Source of the DNA: JAOUJD01 sp963811265
GTDB taxonomy: Bacteria > Pseudomonadota > Gammaproteobacteria > Burkholderiales > Burkholderiaceae_F
Assembly: GCA_963811265.1 (NCBI GenBank)
Contig: CAWEQS010000026.1
Span: forward strand, 744,001 to 808,000
Length of the DNA stretch: 64,000 nucleotides
Direction of reading: 5' to 3'
In this document: positions 25,656-33,734 of the stretch, piece by piece
Layout of the letters: the number at the start of each line of letters is the position of its first letter
Numbering within the stretch: the stretch's first letter is position 1
Position numbers and translations under genes: made by a program
The notes under the pieces: model-generated
What the model was told of the DNA's origin: nothing
Database searches by the model: none
The model's input: only the letters and a program-made list of their open reading frames with translations

Positions 25656-27338
25656 ATGCAGACCCTCCTGAACCTGTTGGCGGCCATCGCGCTGCTCGTC
25701 TGGGGCACGCACATCGTGCGTACCGGCGTGCTGCGCGTGTACGGCGCCAGCCTGCGCCAGGTCCTGCGCCGCAACGTCGGCAATCGCGGGACCGGCTTCG
25801 TCGCCGGCGTCGCGGTCACCGGCCTGCTGCAGAGCTCGACCGCGACGGCGCTGCTCGCGTCGTCCTTCGTGTCGCAGGGACTGATCGGAACGGCGGCCGC
25901 GCTGGCCGTGATGCTCGGCGCCGACGTCGGCACCGCGCTGATGGTGCAGGTGTTCTCGCTGAACCTGACGTGGCTCGCGCCTCTGCTGATCGTCGCCGGC
26001 GTGATCGTGTATCTGTCCAAGAAGAACGAGCGCGCCGGCCAGATCGGCAAGATCGCGCTGGGACTCGGCGTGATGATCCTCGCGCTGCAGCTGATCGGCC
26101 AGGCCACGCTGCCGCTGACGAAGGCCGCCGGAGTGCGCGTGCTGTTTGCGCAGATTTCCGGCGACCTGCTGCTCGACGTGCTGATCGGCGCCCTGCTCGC
26201 GGTGGCTTCGTATTCGAGCCTGGCGGTGGTGCTGCTGGTCGCATCGCTCGCGGCGGCCAACATCGTGCCGGCGCACGCGGCGCTGTCGGTCGTGCTCGGC
26301 GCCAACCTCGGCAGCGGACTGCTGGCGCTGCTCACCACGTGGAAGGCAGACCCGATCACACGCCGCGTGCCGCTCGGCAACTTCGTGTTCAAGGCGGCGG
26401 GCGTGGGGCTCGCACTGCTCGCGCTGCCGTTCGCCACGCCATACCTGCTGAAGATGAACTCCGATCCCAAGCAGCTCGTCGTCTACTTCCACCTGCTGTT
26501 CAACGTCCTGCTCGCGCTGACGTTCATCGGCCTCACCCGGCGGGTCGCCGACCTCACGGAGAAGTGGCTGCCGGCGCCGCGCCAGGCGGAGACGCCCGGC
26601 GAGCCGCGCCACCTGGACCCGGTCGCGCTCGACACGCCCGCCCTCGCGCTCGGCAACGCGGCGCGCGAAGCCATCCGGCTGGCCGACACGGTCCAGGAGA
26701 TGCTCACCGGCCTGCTGGAAGTCCTGCGGCACGACAGCGTGCAGCTGGCCGAGGCGCTGCGGCGCAAGGACGACGAGATCGACCGGCTGTACTCCGCCAT
26801 CAAGCGCTACCTCGCGCAGATCAGCCGCGAGGCGCTGGAAGCGCGCGAGTCCAGGCGATGGACCGAGATCATCCAGTTCACGATCAACATGGAGCACGTG
26901 GGCGACATCATCGAGCGCCTGCTGCTCGACGTCGCCGAGCGGAAGATCCAGCACGGCCTGTCGTTCTCCGAAGCGGGCCTGCAGGAGATCAGCGACCTGC
27001 ACGCGCGGCTGATCGGCAACCTGCAGCTGTCGGTCGCTGTGTTCCTGAACGGAGACCTGAAGTCCGCGCAGAAGCTGATCGCGGAGAAGGTGACCTTCCG
27101 CGAACTCGAGATGCGCTACGCGGAGAGCCACCTGCACCGGCTGTCGGAGAACACGCCGCAGTCGGTCGAGACCAGCTCCCTGCACCTGGACCTGCTTTCG
27201 GACTTCAAGCGAATCAACTCGCTGTTCTGTTCCGTCTCCTACCCGATCCTCGAATCCGCGGGCGTGCTGTCGAAGACGCGGGTGCTGGCCGAACAGGGCG
27301 GCGCGTTCAACCCCGATCGAACCCCTGCCGCAAGCTGA
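25656..27338 (+). CDS. Na/Pi cotransporter family protein with C-terminal PhoU-like domain
   Basis: 560 residues. The N-terminal about 310 residues hold the two inverted Na/Pi (NptA/YjbB-type) repeats. The first has the QSSTATALL motif; the second is degenerate (SYSSLAVV in place of QSS). Residues about 340-540 are helical and PhoU-like (DEIDRLYSAIKRYLAQI). E. coli YjbB of this type exports phosphate when it is in excess. Position directly after phnA-phnY suggests disposal of phosphate released from phosphonates. Direction of transport is inferred. The phnZ-like gene starts 1 base after its stop. Confidence 0.9.
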   Translation: MQTLLNLLAAIALLVWGTHIVRTGVLRVYGASLRQVLRRNVGNRGTGFVAGVAVTGLLQSSTATALLASSFVSQGLIGTAAALAVMLGADVGTALMVQVFSLNLTWLAPLLIVAGVIVYLSKKNERAGQIGKIALGLGVMILALQLIGQATLPLTKAAGVRVLFAQISGDLLLDVLIGALLAVASYSSLAVVLLVASLAAANIVPAHAALSVVLGANLGSGLLALLTTWKADPITRRVPLGNFVFKAAGVGLALLALPFATPYLLKMNSDPKQLVVYFHLLFNVLLALTFIGLTRRVADLTEKWLPAPRQAETPGEPRHLDPVALDTPALALGNAAREAIRLADTVQEMLTGLLEVLRHDSVQLAEALRRKDDEIDRLYSAIKRYLAQISREALEARESRRWTEIIQFTINMEHVGDIIERLLLDVAERKIQHGLSFSEAGLQEISDLHARLIGNLQLSVAVFLNGDLKSAQKLIAEKVTFRELEMRYAESHLHRLSENTPQSVETSSLHLDLLSDFKRINSLFCSVSYPILESAGVLSKTRVLAEQGGAFNPDRTPAAS

Positions 27339-27339
27339 C

Positions 27340-27906
27340 ATGGCATTGACGCTCAACGACATCGAAGGACTGTTCGCCGCCAAGGGCGACCGCATGTACG
27401 CCGGCGAGCCGGTCACGCAACTTCAGCACGCGCTGCAGTCGGCTCACCTCGCCGAACAGGACGGCGCCAGCGACGCACTGGTCGTTGCGTCCTTCCTGCA
27501 CGACCTCGGCCACCTGATCAACGACCAGGGCGAGACGCCGACGCTGCGCGGCATCGACGACCGTCACGAGTACGTCGCCCTGCCGTTCCTGCGCGACCTG
27601 TTCGGCGCGGCCGTGCTGCAGCCGATCCGCCTGCACGTCGACGCCAAGCGCTACCTGTGCGCGCGCGGCGACGGCACGATCACCGGCGCCGAGTACTGGG
27701 CTGCGCTGTCGATCGACTCGAAGCGCAGCCTCGAGCTCCAGGGCGGGATCTTCAGCGACGGGCAGGCCGGCGCCTTCAAGGCCGAACCGTACTCGGAAGA
27801 CGGCGTGCGCCTGCGGCTGTGGGACGACCGCGCAAAGCGGGAGGACGCGCAGACCCCGCCGCTCGCGCACTACCTCGCCCTGGCCGCGCGCGTCGCCGCA
27901 CGCTGA
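27340..27906 (+). CDS. phnZ: PhnZ/TmpB-like HD-domain phosphonate oxygenase
   Basis: 188-residue HD-domain protein matching the phosphonate-degradation diiron oxygenases, which use O2 to split (R)-1-hydroxy-2-aminoethylphosphonate into glycine and phosphate. All six expected iron ligands are present: His30, His54, Asp55, His76, His99 and Asp162. So are the substrate-site residues Tyr20, Glu23 and His58. The set lines up with PhnZ His34/58, Asp59, His80/104, Asp161 and Tyr24/Glu27/His62. It starts 1 base after the Na/Pi gene, so it belongs to the phnA-phnY transcript. No PhnY*/TmpA-type hydroxylase is in the window. A trimethylammonio-substrate (TmpB) activity is an alternative. Confidence 0.85.
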   Translation: MALTLNDIEGLFAAKGDRMYAGEPVTQLQHALQSAHLAEQDGASDALVVASFLHDLGHLINDQGETPTLRGIDDRHEYVALPFLRDLFGAAVLQPIRLHVDAKRYLCARGDGTITGAEYWAALSIDSKRSLELQGGIFSDGQAGAFKAEPYSEDGVRLRLWDDRAKREDAQTPPLAHYLALAARVAAR

Positions 27907-27956
27907 GCGCGCTTCCGGCTGCGCGATAATCCGCAGCCCTGCCCGGAGCACGAATC

Positions 27957-29537
27957 ATGATGCGTTCCCTGCTGCTCGTCGCCATCGCCCTCGTGTCGGC
28001 CTGCTCGAAGGCCCCGGAACCTGCGCCGCAGGCGACGACCGCTGCCGCCAGTCCGGCGAAGGCCGGGATCGAGTGGGTGCGGCCGCAGAGCGTCGCCGAC
28101 GTGGATCGCGCGTTCGAGGATGCGAAGTCCAGGAACCAGCCCGTCTTCCTGTTCTGGACCGCCGTGTGGTGTCCGCCCTGCAACCAGGTGAAGAGCACCA
28201 TTTTCACCAGACCGGACTTCATCGAGAAGTCGCGTTCCTTCGTCCCGGTGTACGTCGACGCCGACAGCCCGAGCGGCCAGGTGCTCGGCGAGCGCTTCAA
28301 GGTGCGCGGCTACCCGACCATGGTGCTGCTCGCCGGCGGCGGACAGGAACTGACGCGCCTTGCCGGCTCGGTCGACGCCTCCAAGTACATGCAGCTGCTC
28401 GAACGCGGGCTGGCCGGCGGCAACTCGGCGAAGCAGGCGCTCGAGGCTGCCCTCGCCGGCAAGTCGCTGTCCGCCGACGACTGGCGGATGCTGGCGTTCT
28501 ATTCGTGGGAAACCGACGACGGCCAGCTGGTGCCCGAAAAGGATGTTCCGGCTGCGTTGATGAAGCTCGCCGCCGTGTGCCCGTCCGGGGAGCGCGAGGC
28601 TTCGTCGCGCCTCGTCCTCGAGGCGCTGCACGCCGCGTCGCAGGCCGGCGATGCGAAGCCGAAGCTCGACAAGGCCGACGCCATCGCAAGCGTGAGGAGC
28701 CTGCTCGAACAGCCTGAGCTGGTCCGCGCCAACCAGGACATCCTCGGCTACGCCGCCGACGACATCGTCGGCCTCCTCACCGACGCCAGGTCGAAGGGAC
28801 GCGCCGACCTGAAGGCCCAGTGGATCGCGGCCCTCGACAAGCTCGCCGCGGAGCCGAAGCTCTCCAACGCCGGACGGATGTACGCGATGCTCGGCAAGGT
28901 CGAGCTCGCGCGGCTCGACGACAAGGACGGCCCGTTGCCGCCCGCGCTCGTGGAGGAAGTGAAGGCGCAAGCGGCGCGCGTCGACCGCGAGATCGAGGAC
29001 CTCGACGAGCGCCAGGCCGTGATCACGCTGGCCGGCGGCGTGCTCGCCCGCGCCGGCCTGCTCGACGAGTCCGATGCGCTGCTGACGGCCGAACTGAAGC
29101 GATCGCACTCGCCCTACTACTACATGTCACAACTCGCCTCGAACGCGAAGAAACGCGGCACGCCGGAAGGCAAGGCGGCGGCCGTCGACTGGTCGCGCCG
29201 GGCATACGAAAGCGCGCAGGGCACGGCGACGCGGCTGCGCTGGGGCGGCAACTACCTGAACACGCTGCTCGAACTGACGCCGCAGGATGCAGCGGCGGTC
29301 GAGAAGGCCGGCACGCAGGTGCTCGGGGAAATCAAGCCCGGCAGCGTGCAGCTCACGGGCAACAACCGCGCAGCGCTCGACCGCATGAGCAAGCGCCTGG
29401 TCGCCTGGAACAAGGACGGCCGGCACGACGACGTGCTCGCGCGCCTGAACGGCGCGTTGAAGGACAAGTGCGCCACGCCGAGCGCGGTCGACCCGGCATG
29501 GTGCGAGTCGTTGTTCGTGCCGTCGAAGCGCGCCTGA
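27957..29537 (+). CDS. Thioredoxin-fold lipoprotein with long C-terminal domain
   Basis: 526 residues. Signal peptide with lipobox LVSAC (Cys16). A thioredoxin-like domain at about residues 40-150 carries the redox motif WCPPC and the cis-Pro in GYPTMV. The C-terminal about 370 residues are helical and partly repetitive, without a family I recognise; TPR/SEL-like helical repeats are possible. Proposed role: periplasmic disulphide reduction or thiol quality control from the outer or inner membrane. It starts 50 bases after the phnZ-like gene, so it may be read through from that operon, but function does not point to phosphonates. Confidence 0.82.
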   Translation: MMRSLLLVAIALVSACSKAPEPAPQATTAAASPAKAGIEWVRPQSVADVDRAFEDAKSRNQPVFLFWTAVWCPPCNQVKSTIFTRPDFIEKSRSFVPVYVDADSPSGQVLGERFKVRGYPTMVLLAGGGQELTRLAGSVDASKYMQLLERGLAGGNSAKQALEAALAGKSLSADDWRMLAFYSWETDDGQLVPEKDVPAALMKLAAVCPSGEREASSRLVLEALHAASQAGDAKPKLDKADAIASVRSLLEQPELVRANQDILGYAADDIVGLLTDARSKGRADLKAQWIAALDKLAAEPKLSNAGRMYAMLGKVELARLDDKDGPLPPALVEEVKAQAARVDREIEDLDERQAVITLAGGVLARAGLLDESDALLTAELKRSHSPYYYMSQLASNAKKRGTPEGKAAAVDWSRRAYESAQGTATRLRWGGNYLNTLLELTPQDAAAVEKAGTQVLGEIKPGSVQLTGNNRAALDRMSKRLVAWNKDGRHDDVLARLNGALKDKCATPSAVDPAWCESLFVPSKRA

Positions 29538-29540
29538 ACG

Positions 29541-30359
29541 GTGGCGACCTACAGCGCCCCGCTGACGCGCGCCGAGGAGCGCGAGTTCGTGCCGTTCATG
29601 CACGAGCTGATCGGCATCGCGTTCGCCACGATCCGCGGGTACTTCATGACCGGAACTGCCGTCGTCACGAAGGGCGATGCAAGCCCGGTCACGGTGGCCG
29701 ACCGCAGCGCCGAGGAAGCGATGCGGCGCCTGATCGAACGGCGCTACCCTCGCCACGCCATCATGGGCGAGGAGCACGGCAACAAGCCGGGCGAGCGCTA
29801 TCGCTGGGTGCTGGACCCCATCGACGGCACGCGCGCCTTCATCACCAACTGCTTCCTCTTCGGCACGCTGATCGCCCTCGAACGCGACGACGGCGAAGGA
29901 TTTCGCCCGGTGCTCGGCGTGATCGGCCATCCGGCCGCTGGCGTCGCCCTGATCGGCCACGCGGGCGCATCCACCCTGTACGCGAGCGATGGCTCGTCGC
30001 GCGCGACGCGCGTGCGTCCCTGCGCGCGCCTGGCCGACGCAACCGTCCTCGCGACGACGCACTGGTCCACTGGCGAGCAGCGCGGCGGCGGCGCCGTCGA
30101 ACGGATCATCCGCGCCGCGAAGCTGTACCGGACCTGGGGCGACTGCTTCGGCTACTTCGCCCTCGCAACGGGGGGCGCCGACCTGATGCTGGACCCCACG
30201 CTCGCGTACTGGGACGTCGCGGCGATCGTGCCGGTCGTCGAGGGCGCAGGCGGCGCGGTCACATCCTGGCACGGCGGCGATCCCCTCGCCGAGCTCTCGC
30301 TGATCGCAAGCGCCGGCCCCTTGAACGAGGTGGCGCTCGAACTGCTGCGGCGGGGTTGA
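29541..30359 (+). CDS. hisN: Inositol-monophosphatase family phosphatase, HisN-type histidinol-phosphatase
   Basis: 272 residues. Metal-dependent IMPase signatures in order: MGEEHG, the core DPIDGTRAF, WGDCFGY and the C-terminal WDVAAIVPVVEGAGG. The WGDCFGY form and length are typical of HisN histidinol-phosphatases, which complete histidine synthesis in bacteria lacking HisB-type phosphatase. No other his gene is near, so a related sugar or inositol phosphatase remains possible. The start is GTG 29541, 3 bases after the preceding stop. It converges on ybdK with a single base between the stops. Confidence 0.78.
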   Translation: MATYSAPLTRAEEREFVPFMHELIGIAFATIRGYFMTGTAVVTKGDASPVTVADRSAEEAMRRLIERRYPRHAIMGEEHGNKPGERYRWVLDPIDGTRAFITNCFLFGTLIALERDDGEGFRPVLGVIGHPAAGVALIGHAGASTLYASDGSSRATRVRPCARLADATVLATTHWSTGEQRGGGAVERIIRAAKLYRTWGDCFGYFALATGGADLMLDPTLAYWDVAAIVPVVEGAGGAVTSWHGGDPLAELSLIASAGPLNEVALELLRRG

Positions 30360-30360
30360 C

Positions 30361-31536
30361 CTACGGCGCGCCGACGCGCTGCACGGGCACCGGCGGCAGG
30401 ACGGGCGCCCCGCGCGCGCCGCGAAACCGCTCCGCAGAGCGCAGCACGAGTTCCGCCATCGAATGGTGGCTCTGGTAGGTCTCGCGTTGCCAGCGGGCGT
30501 CGTTGCCGTCGGCGCGCACCCACCGCTCGATCTCTTCCATGGCGGCGAGTGACCCGAGCTCACGGGCGAGCGGGCGCACCTGCTCGAGGGTGGCGAGCAC
30601 GTCCTGGTGCACCGGGCGCACGGCGCCGGTCGCGCCGTCGATCAACTGGCCCTCGAGGCCGAACCGGCACGCCTGGAAGCGGTTGTAGTTGTAGGTGAGG
30701 TAGATGTCCTCGCTCTCCGGTGGCGCCGGATGCTCGAGCAGCATCCGGCAGATGGCCTGCACGTAGGCGGCGAGCGCTGCCGCGCGTTCCACCGCGAGCG
30801 GCGTGTCGAACACGCGCACCTCGATGGTCCCGTACTCGGGCTTGGGCCGGATGTCCCAGTAGAAGTCCTTCATGCTCTCGACGACGCCGAGCTTCTTCAG
30901 CTTGCCGAAGTAGGCCTCGAAGGCGGGCCAGTCCGTCAGGAAAGGCGCGCGGCCGGACAGCGGGAACGCGTAGACCGAGTTGAGCCGAGAGCAGTCGTAC
31001 GAGGTGTCGACACCCTGGAAGTAGGGACTGCTGGCGGCGAGCGCGATGAACTGCGGGATGTAGGCCGACAGGCGATGAAGCAGCCACAGGGCCTGCGTCC
31101 CGTTCTCGCACCCGATGTGCACGTGCTGCCCGAACACGGTGAACTGCTTCGCCAGGTAACCATACAGCCCGGCGACGTGGCGAAACCGCGGCCGGTCGTA
31201 GATCTGGCGGTCGTACCAGCGCTGGAACGGATGCGTTCCGCCACCCGCGATTTCGAGGTCCAGGCGATCGGCGCCGACGACGAGCGCGTCGCGCATGGCG
31301 ATCAGCTGGGTCCGCATCGGCTCGAAGGCATGCTGAACCGACGTGCTGATCTCGAGCATGCTCTCGGTGATCTCGGGCTTCACGTCGCCCGGGAACGGGC
31401 GCCGCGAGACGAGTGCGATCAGGTCGGAGGCGCCGCGGGTCAGGTCGCCGGTCCGGCGGTCAATCAGCTGCAGTTCGAGCTCCACGCCCATCGTCAGCCA
31501 CTCGGACTTCCCGAACTCCAGTTGCGTCTCGCTCAT
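30361..31536 (-). CDS. Carboxylate-amine ligase, YbdK/GCS2 family
   Basis: 391 residues, GCS2 family of ATP-dependent carboxylate-amine ligases. It has VELELQLID at the N-terminus, EITESMLEIST, the ligand-binding GGGTHPF, FGQHVHIG and a conserved YGTIEVRVFDT. E. coli YbdK has weak glutamate-cysteine ligase activity; the physiological reaction is unsettled. It overlaps the antiporter gene by 4 bases (ATGA) and is therefore co-expressed with it. A glutathione-like product next to a CPA2 antiporter recalls the glutathione gating of Kef systems, though this antiporter lacks the Kef regulatory domain. Confidence 0.88.
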   Translation of the reverse strand: MSETQLEFGKSEWLTMGVELELQLIDRRTGDLTRGASDLIALVSRRPFPGDVKPEITESMLEISTSVQHAFEPMRTQLIAMRDALVVGADRLDLEIAGGGTHPFQRWYDRQIYDRPRFRHVAGLYGYLAKQFTVFGQHVHIGCENGTQALWLLHRLSAYIPQFIALAASSPYFQGVDTSYDCSRLNSVYAFPLSGRAPFLTDWPAFEAYFGKLKKLGVVESMKDFYWDIRPKPEYGTIEVRVFDTPLAVERAAALAAYVQAICRMLLEHPAPPESEDIYLTYNYNRFQACRFGLEGQLIDGATGAVRPVHQDVLATLEQVRPLARELGSLAAMEEIERWVRADGNDARWQRETYQSHHSMAELVLRSAERFRGARGAPVLPPVPVQRVGAP

Positions 31537-32744
31537 CGCTCGATCCTCGCTTCGCCGCCCCGGCGCAGGATCAGCGCCAGCGCGAGCGCTCCCGCCAGTT
31601 GCAGGACGACCACGGCCGGCAGCAGCACGGCGGTGGTCTGCTGCGCAATGTGCGGATTCCAGTCGGACACCTGCTGGATCAGCATCAGCGCCAGCGCGGA
31701 CATCGGCGTCAGCGCGAGCCCCGTCAGCAGGCTCTTCTTCAGGGAGATTCCGGACACGGGCCCGAAGGCGGCCACACCGATCGCCTTGGCCGCGAAGCGC
31801 ATGGCCAGCAGCGCGACGACCGGAAGCCACGGCACGAACAGCGAGTCGATGTCCAGCATCGCCGCGGTCAAGGCGAAGAAGAGCACGATCGCGATGCCCG
31901 AGGCGAGGCCGAACTCCGTGGCGGTGAGAAGCCGGCTTGCATCGAAGGTGCGCACAAGCGCCCCGCACGCCAGCAGCGCGAGCAGCGGCGACAGCCGCAG
32001 CGCGACCGCCGTCGCGAACACGAGCCACACCACCGAGAGCATCACGAGGATCTGGCCGGCGCGGTCGCGGCCGATGAACGACAGGACCCACAGGAAGAGC
32101 CGGGCCCCGAGCGCCGCAATCGCCAGCGAGCCGGCGATCAGGTACGCGGGGTGAAGCAGCACCTCGAGCGCAGTCGCTCCCGGTTGCTCGCGGACGAGGG
32201 CCAGCAGAAGGGTCGACAGCATCACCGCATAGATCGAGTTGAGCGCCGTGAGCAGCAGCGTCCGCTCCGTGATCTGCCCGTGCGCGCGGATCTCGCGGGT
32301 GACCGCGAGCACGACTGCGGGAGACGTTGCCATCGCGATGCTCGCGATGACGGCCGACGCCCAGGCGTCGATGTCGAAGTAGCGCATGGCGAGGAAGACC
32401 ATCGCGAACGACAGTCCGCTCTCGGCGATGCTGGCGCCGAGCAGCGCGGGGTTGCGTCGCACCCAGCCAAAGGACACGCGCTGGCCGAGGTCGAACAGGA
32501 TCACCGCCGCCGCGAACTCCAGCGTGAACTTCAACGTCGGGGAAGGCAGTTCCTCGAGTTGCAGCAGGCGCAGCACGTAGCCGCCGGCGCCGAACAAGGC
32601 TCCGGCCGCGACGTATCCGAACAGCCGAGGCAGCTTCAACCGCGCCGCGCCCTCGCCCGCCGCCGCCGCGACGAGAGCGAGGACGGCGACCGCAAGCGCA
32701 GGGGGCACGGCCGGCGGCCAGCCGGGGAGGAACGTGAGATCCAT
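31533..32744 (-). CDS. CPA2-type cation:proton antiporter (no RCK domain)
   Basis: 403 residues with about 12 hydrophobic segments covering the whole chain, and IAMATSPAVVLAV in the ion-translocation region. It ends soon after the last helix, so it lacks the TrkA-N/RCK domain of KefB/KefC. Transport of K+ or Na+ against protons is inferred from the family. ATG 32744 starts with the first helix. An upstream GTG at 32804 would encode part of the terminator stem and is rejected. First gene of a two-gene operon with ybdK. A strong terminator-like hairpin lies only 32 bases upstream, see the leader entry. Confidence 0.86.
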   Translation of the reverse strand: MDLTFLPGWPPAVPPALAVAVLALVAAAAGEGAARLKLPRLFGYVAAGALFGAGGYVLRLLQLEELPSPTLKFTLEFAAAVILFDLGQRVSFGWVRRNPALLGASIAESGLSFAMVFLAMRYFDIDAWASAVIASIAMATSPAVVLAVTREIRAHGQITERTLLLTALNSIYAVMLSTLLLALVREQPGATALEVLLHPAYLIAGSLAIAALGARLFLWVLSFIGRDRAGQILVMLSVVWLVFATAVALRLSPLLALLACGALVRTFDASRLLTATEFGLASGIAIVLFFALTAAMLDIDSLFVPWLPVVALLAMRFAAKAIGVAAFGPVSGISLKKSLLTGLALTPMSALALMLIQQVSDWNPHIAQQTTAVLLPAVVVLQLAGALALALILRRGGEARIER

Positions 32745-32973
32745 GGTCGGGAGGCGAGCGCGATGCTCGAAGGGCAAAAAAAATGTCCGCGCCGTGCGAG
32801 GCACCTGCGCGGACCGAATCGCGACGAGGAAGGGGAACCTCCTGCGTTGCGCTTGCTGCCACCTTGCGTAGCGACAGGCTACAAAGGATCGACTGGAAGC
32901 AACCTTAGTGCTTCGCGCGCAGCCCTGGAATTGGGGGAATGATCTACGAGGTACTGCGTACCGCGACCGGCGA
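32745..32973 (-). promoter_or_regulatory. Structured leader of the antiporter-ybdK operon, candidate attenuator or riboswitch
   Basis: 229 bases between the response-regulator stop and the antiporter start. In transcript order it contains a GC-rich segment with a hairpin AGGAGG-UUCC-CCUUCCU (32843-32827, one bulge), then a strong intrinsic terminator (32814-32776), then the start codon 32 bases later. An alternative pairing of GGCAGCAAGCGC (32860-32849) with GCGCAGGTGCC (32810-32800) would break the terminator's 5' arm. No complete promoter fits between terminator and gene, so antiporter mRNA must cross the terminator. No recognised riboswitch class could be confirmed by eye. Confidence 0.5.
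32776..32814 (-). terminator. Strong intrinsic terminator upstream of the antiporter gene
   Basis: On the minus strand an 8-bp GC stem (GTCCGCGC/GCGCGGAC) encloses a second stem GTGC/GCAC with loop CTC, followed by A and eight T residues (32783-32776). It can end transcripts of the response-regulator gene 160 bases upstream. Because of its position it can also act as the expression platform of the antiporter leader. Confidence 0.88.
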
Positions 32974-33630
32974 TCAGGATCGGACCGGTGCGGTAGCGTC
33001 GTCGCCGTCGAGCGCCAGTCGCAGGCGGAAGAGATCCGCGATGCGGCGCGCGTTCAGCTTGTCCATCAGCCGCGCGCGATGGACCTCCACCGTGCGAGGG
33101 CTGATGCCGAGCTCGACCGCGATCTCGCGGTTGTGAAGGCCGTCGGTGATCCGCTGGAACACTTCGAGTTCGCGCGGCGTCAGGCGACCGAGGCGCTCGC
33201 GCATCTGTTCGCGTTCGCGCGCGTGCTCCAGCGCCTGGGCGTCGCTCTCCAGCGCCGCCGCGACGGCGTCCATCAGTTCCTTCGGCTGGACCGGCTTCTC
33301 GAGGAAGTCGAGCGCTCCGGTCAGCAACGCCGCGCGCGCCGTAGCCACGTCGCCGTGGCCGGTCACGACGATCACCGGCAGGTGCGGCTGTTCGTCGTGA
33401 AGCTTCTTCTGCAGGTCGAGCCCGCTCATTCCCGGCAGATGGAGATCGATCAGCGCGCAGGCCGGCCGCTCGTTCACGCCGTTGGCGAGGAGGTCCTCCG
33501 CGCTCGCGAAACACCGGGGAAGGTAGCCGCTGGCCTCCAGCAAGGCAGCCAGCGACTCGCGCAGGTCGGCGTCGTCTTCGATCAGGTAGACCGTCGGGGC
33601 GCGGGAAGCAGCATGCGCGAAGGTGGTCAT
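32974..33630 (-). CDS. FixJ/NarL-type response regulator (orphan)
   Basis: 218 residues. N-terminal receiver with acidic pocket EDD (about 18-20), phospho-acceptor Asp in CALIDLHLPG (about residue 62), Thr in VVTGHGD and Lys in LEKPVQP. The C-terminal LuxR-type helix-turn-helix has LTPRELEVFQRI and ISPRTVEVHRARLMDKL. Overall it is the FixJ/TtrR class. No sensor kinase gene is adjacent, so its partner is elsewhere. It is preceded by a 104-base gap after ssb and followed by a strong terminator at 32814-32776. Confidence 0.93.
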   Translation of the reverse strand: MTTFAHAASRAPTVYLIEDDADLRESLAALLEASGYLPRCFASAEDLLANGVNERPACALIDLHLPGMSGLDLQKKLHDEQPHLPVIVVTGHGDVATARAALLTGALDFLEKPVQPKELMDAVAAALESDAQALEHAREREQMRERLGRLTPRELEVFQRITDGLHNREIAVELGISPRTVEVHRARLMDKLNARRIADLFRLRLALDGDDATAPVRS

Positions 33631-33734
33631 GGTCGACTCTTAGTTAGTGCGCCGGGACATTCCAAGCATCTGCCTGCAGCATAGCGTGGGACGATAGCCC
33701 GACCGTACGGTGGATCAAGAACGTGCGACCCGCC

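Noticed and set aside
30361..32862. Apparent fusion of the antiporter region with YbdK as an 833-codon frame
   Set aside because: The N-terminal half is an out-of-frame reading of the antiporter gene, which has its own clear frame ending with an ATGA overlap.
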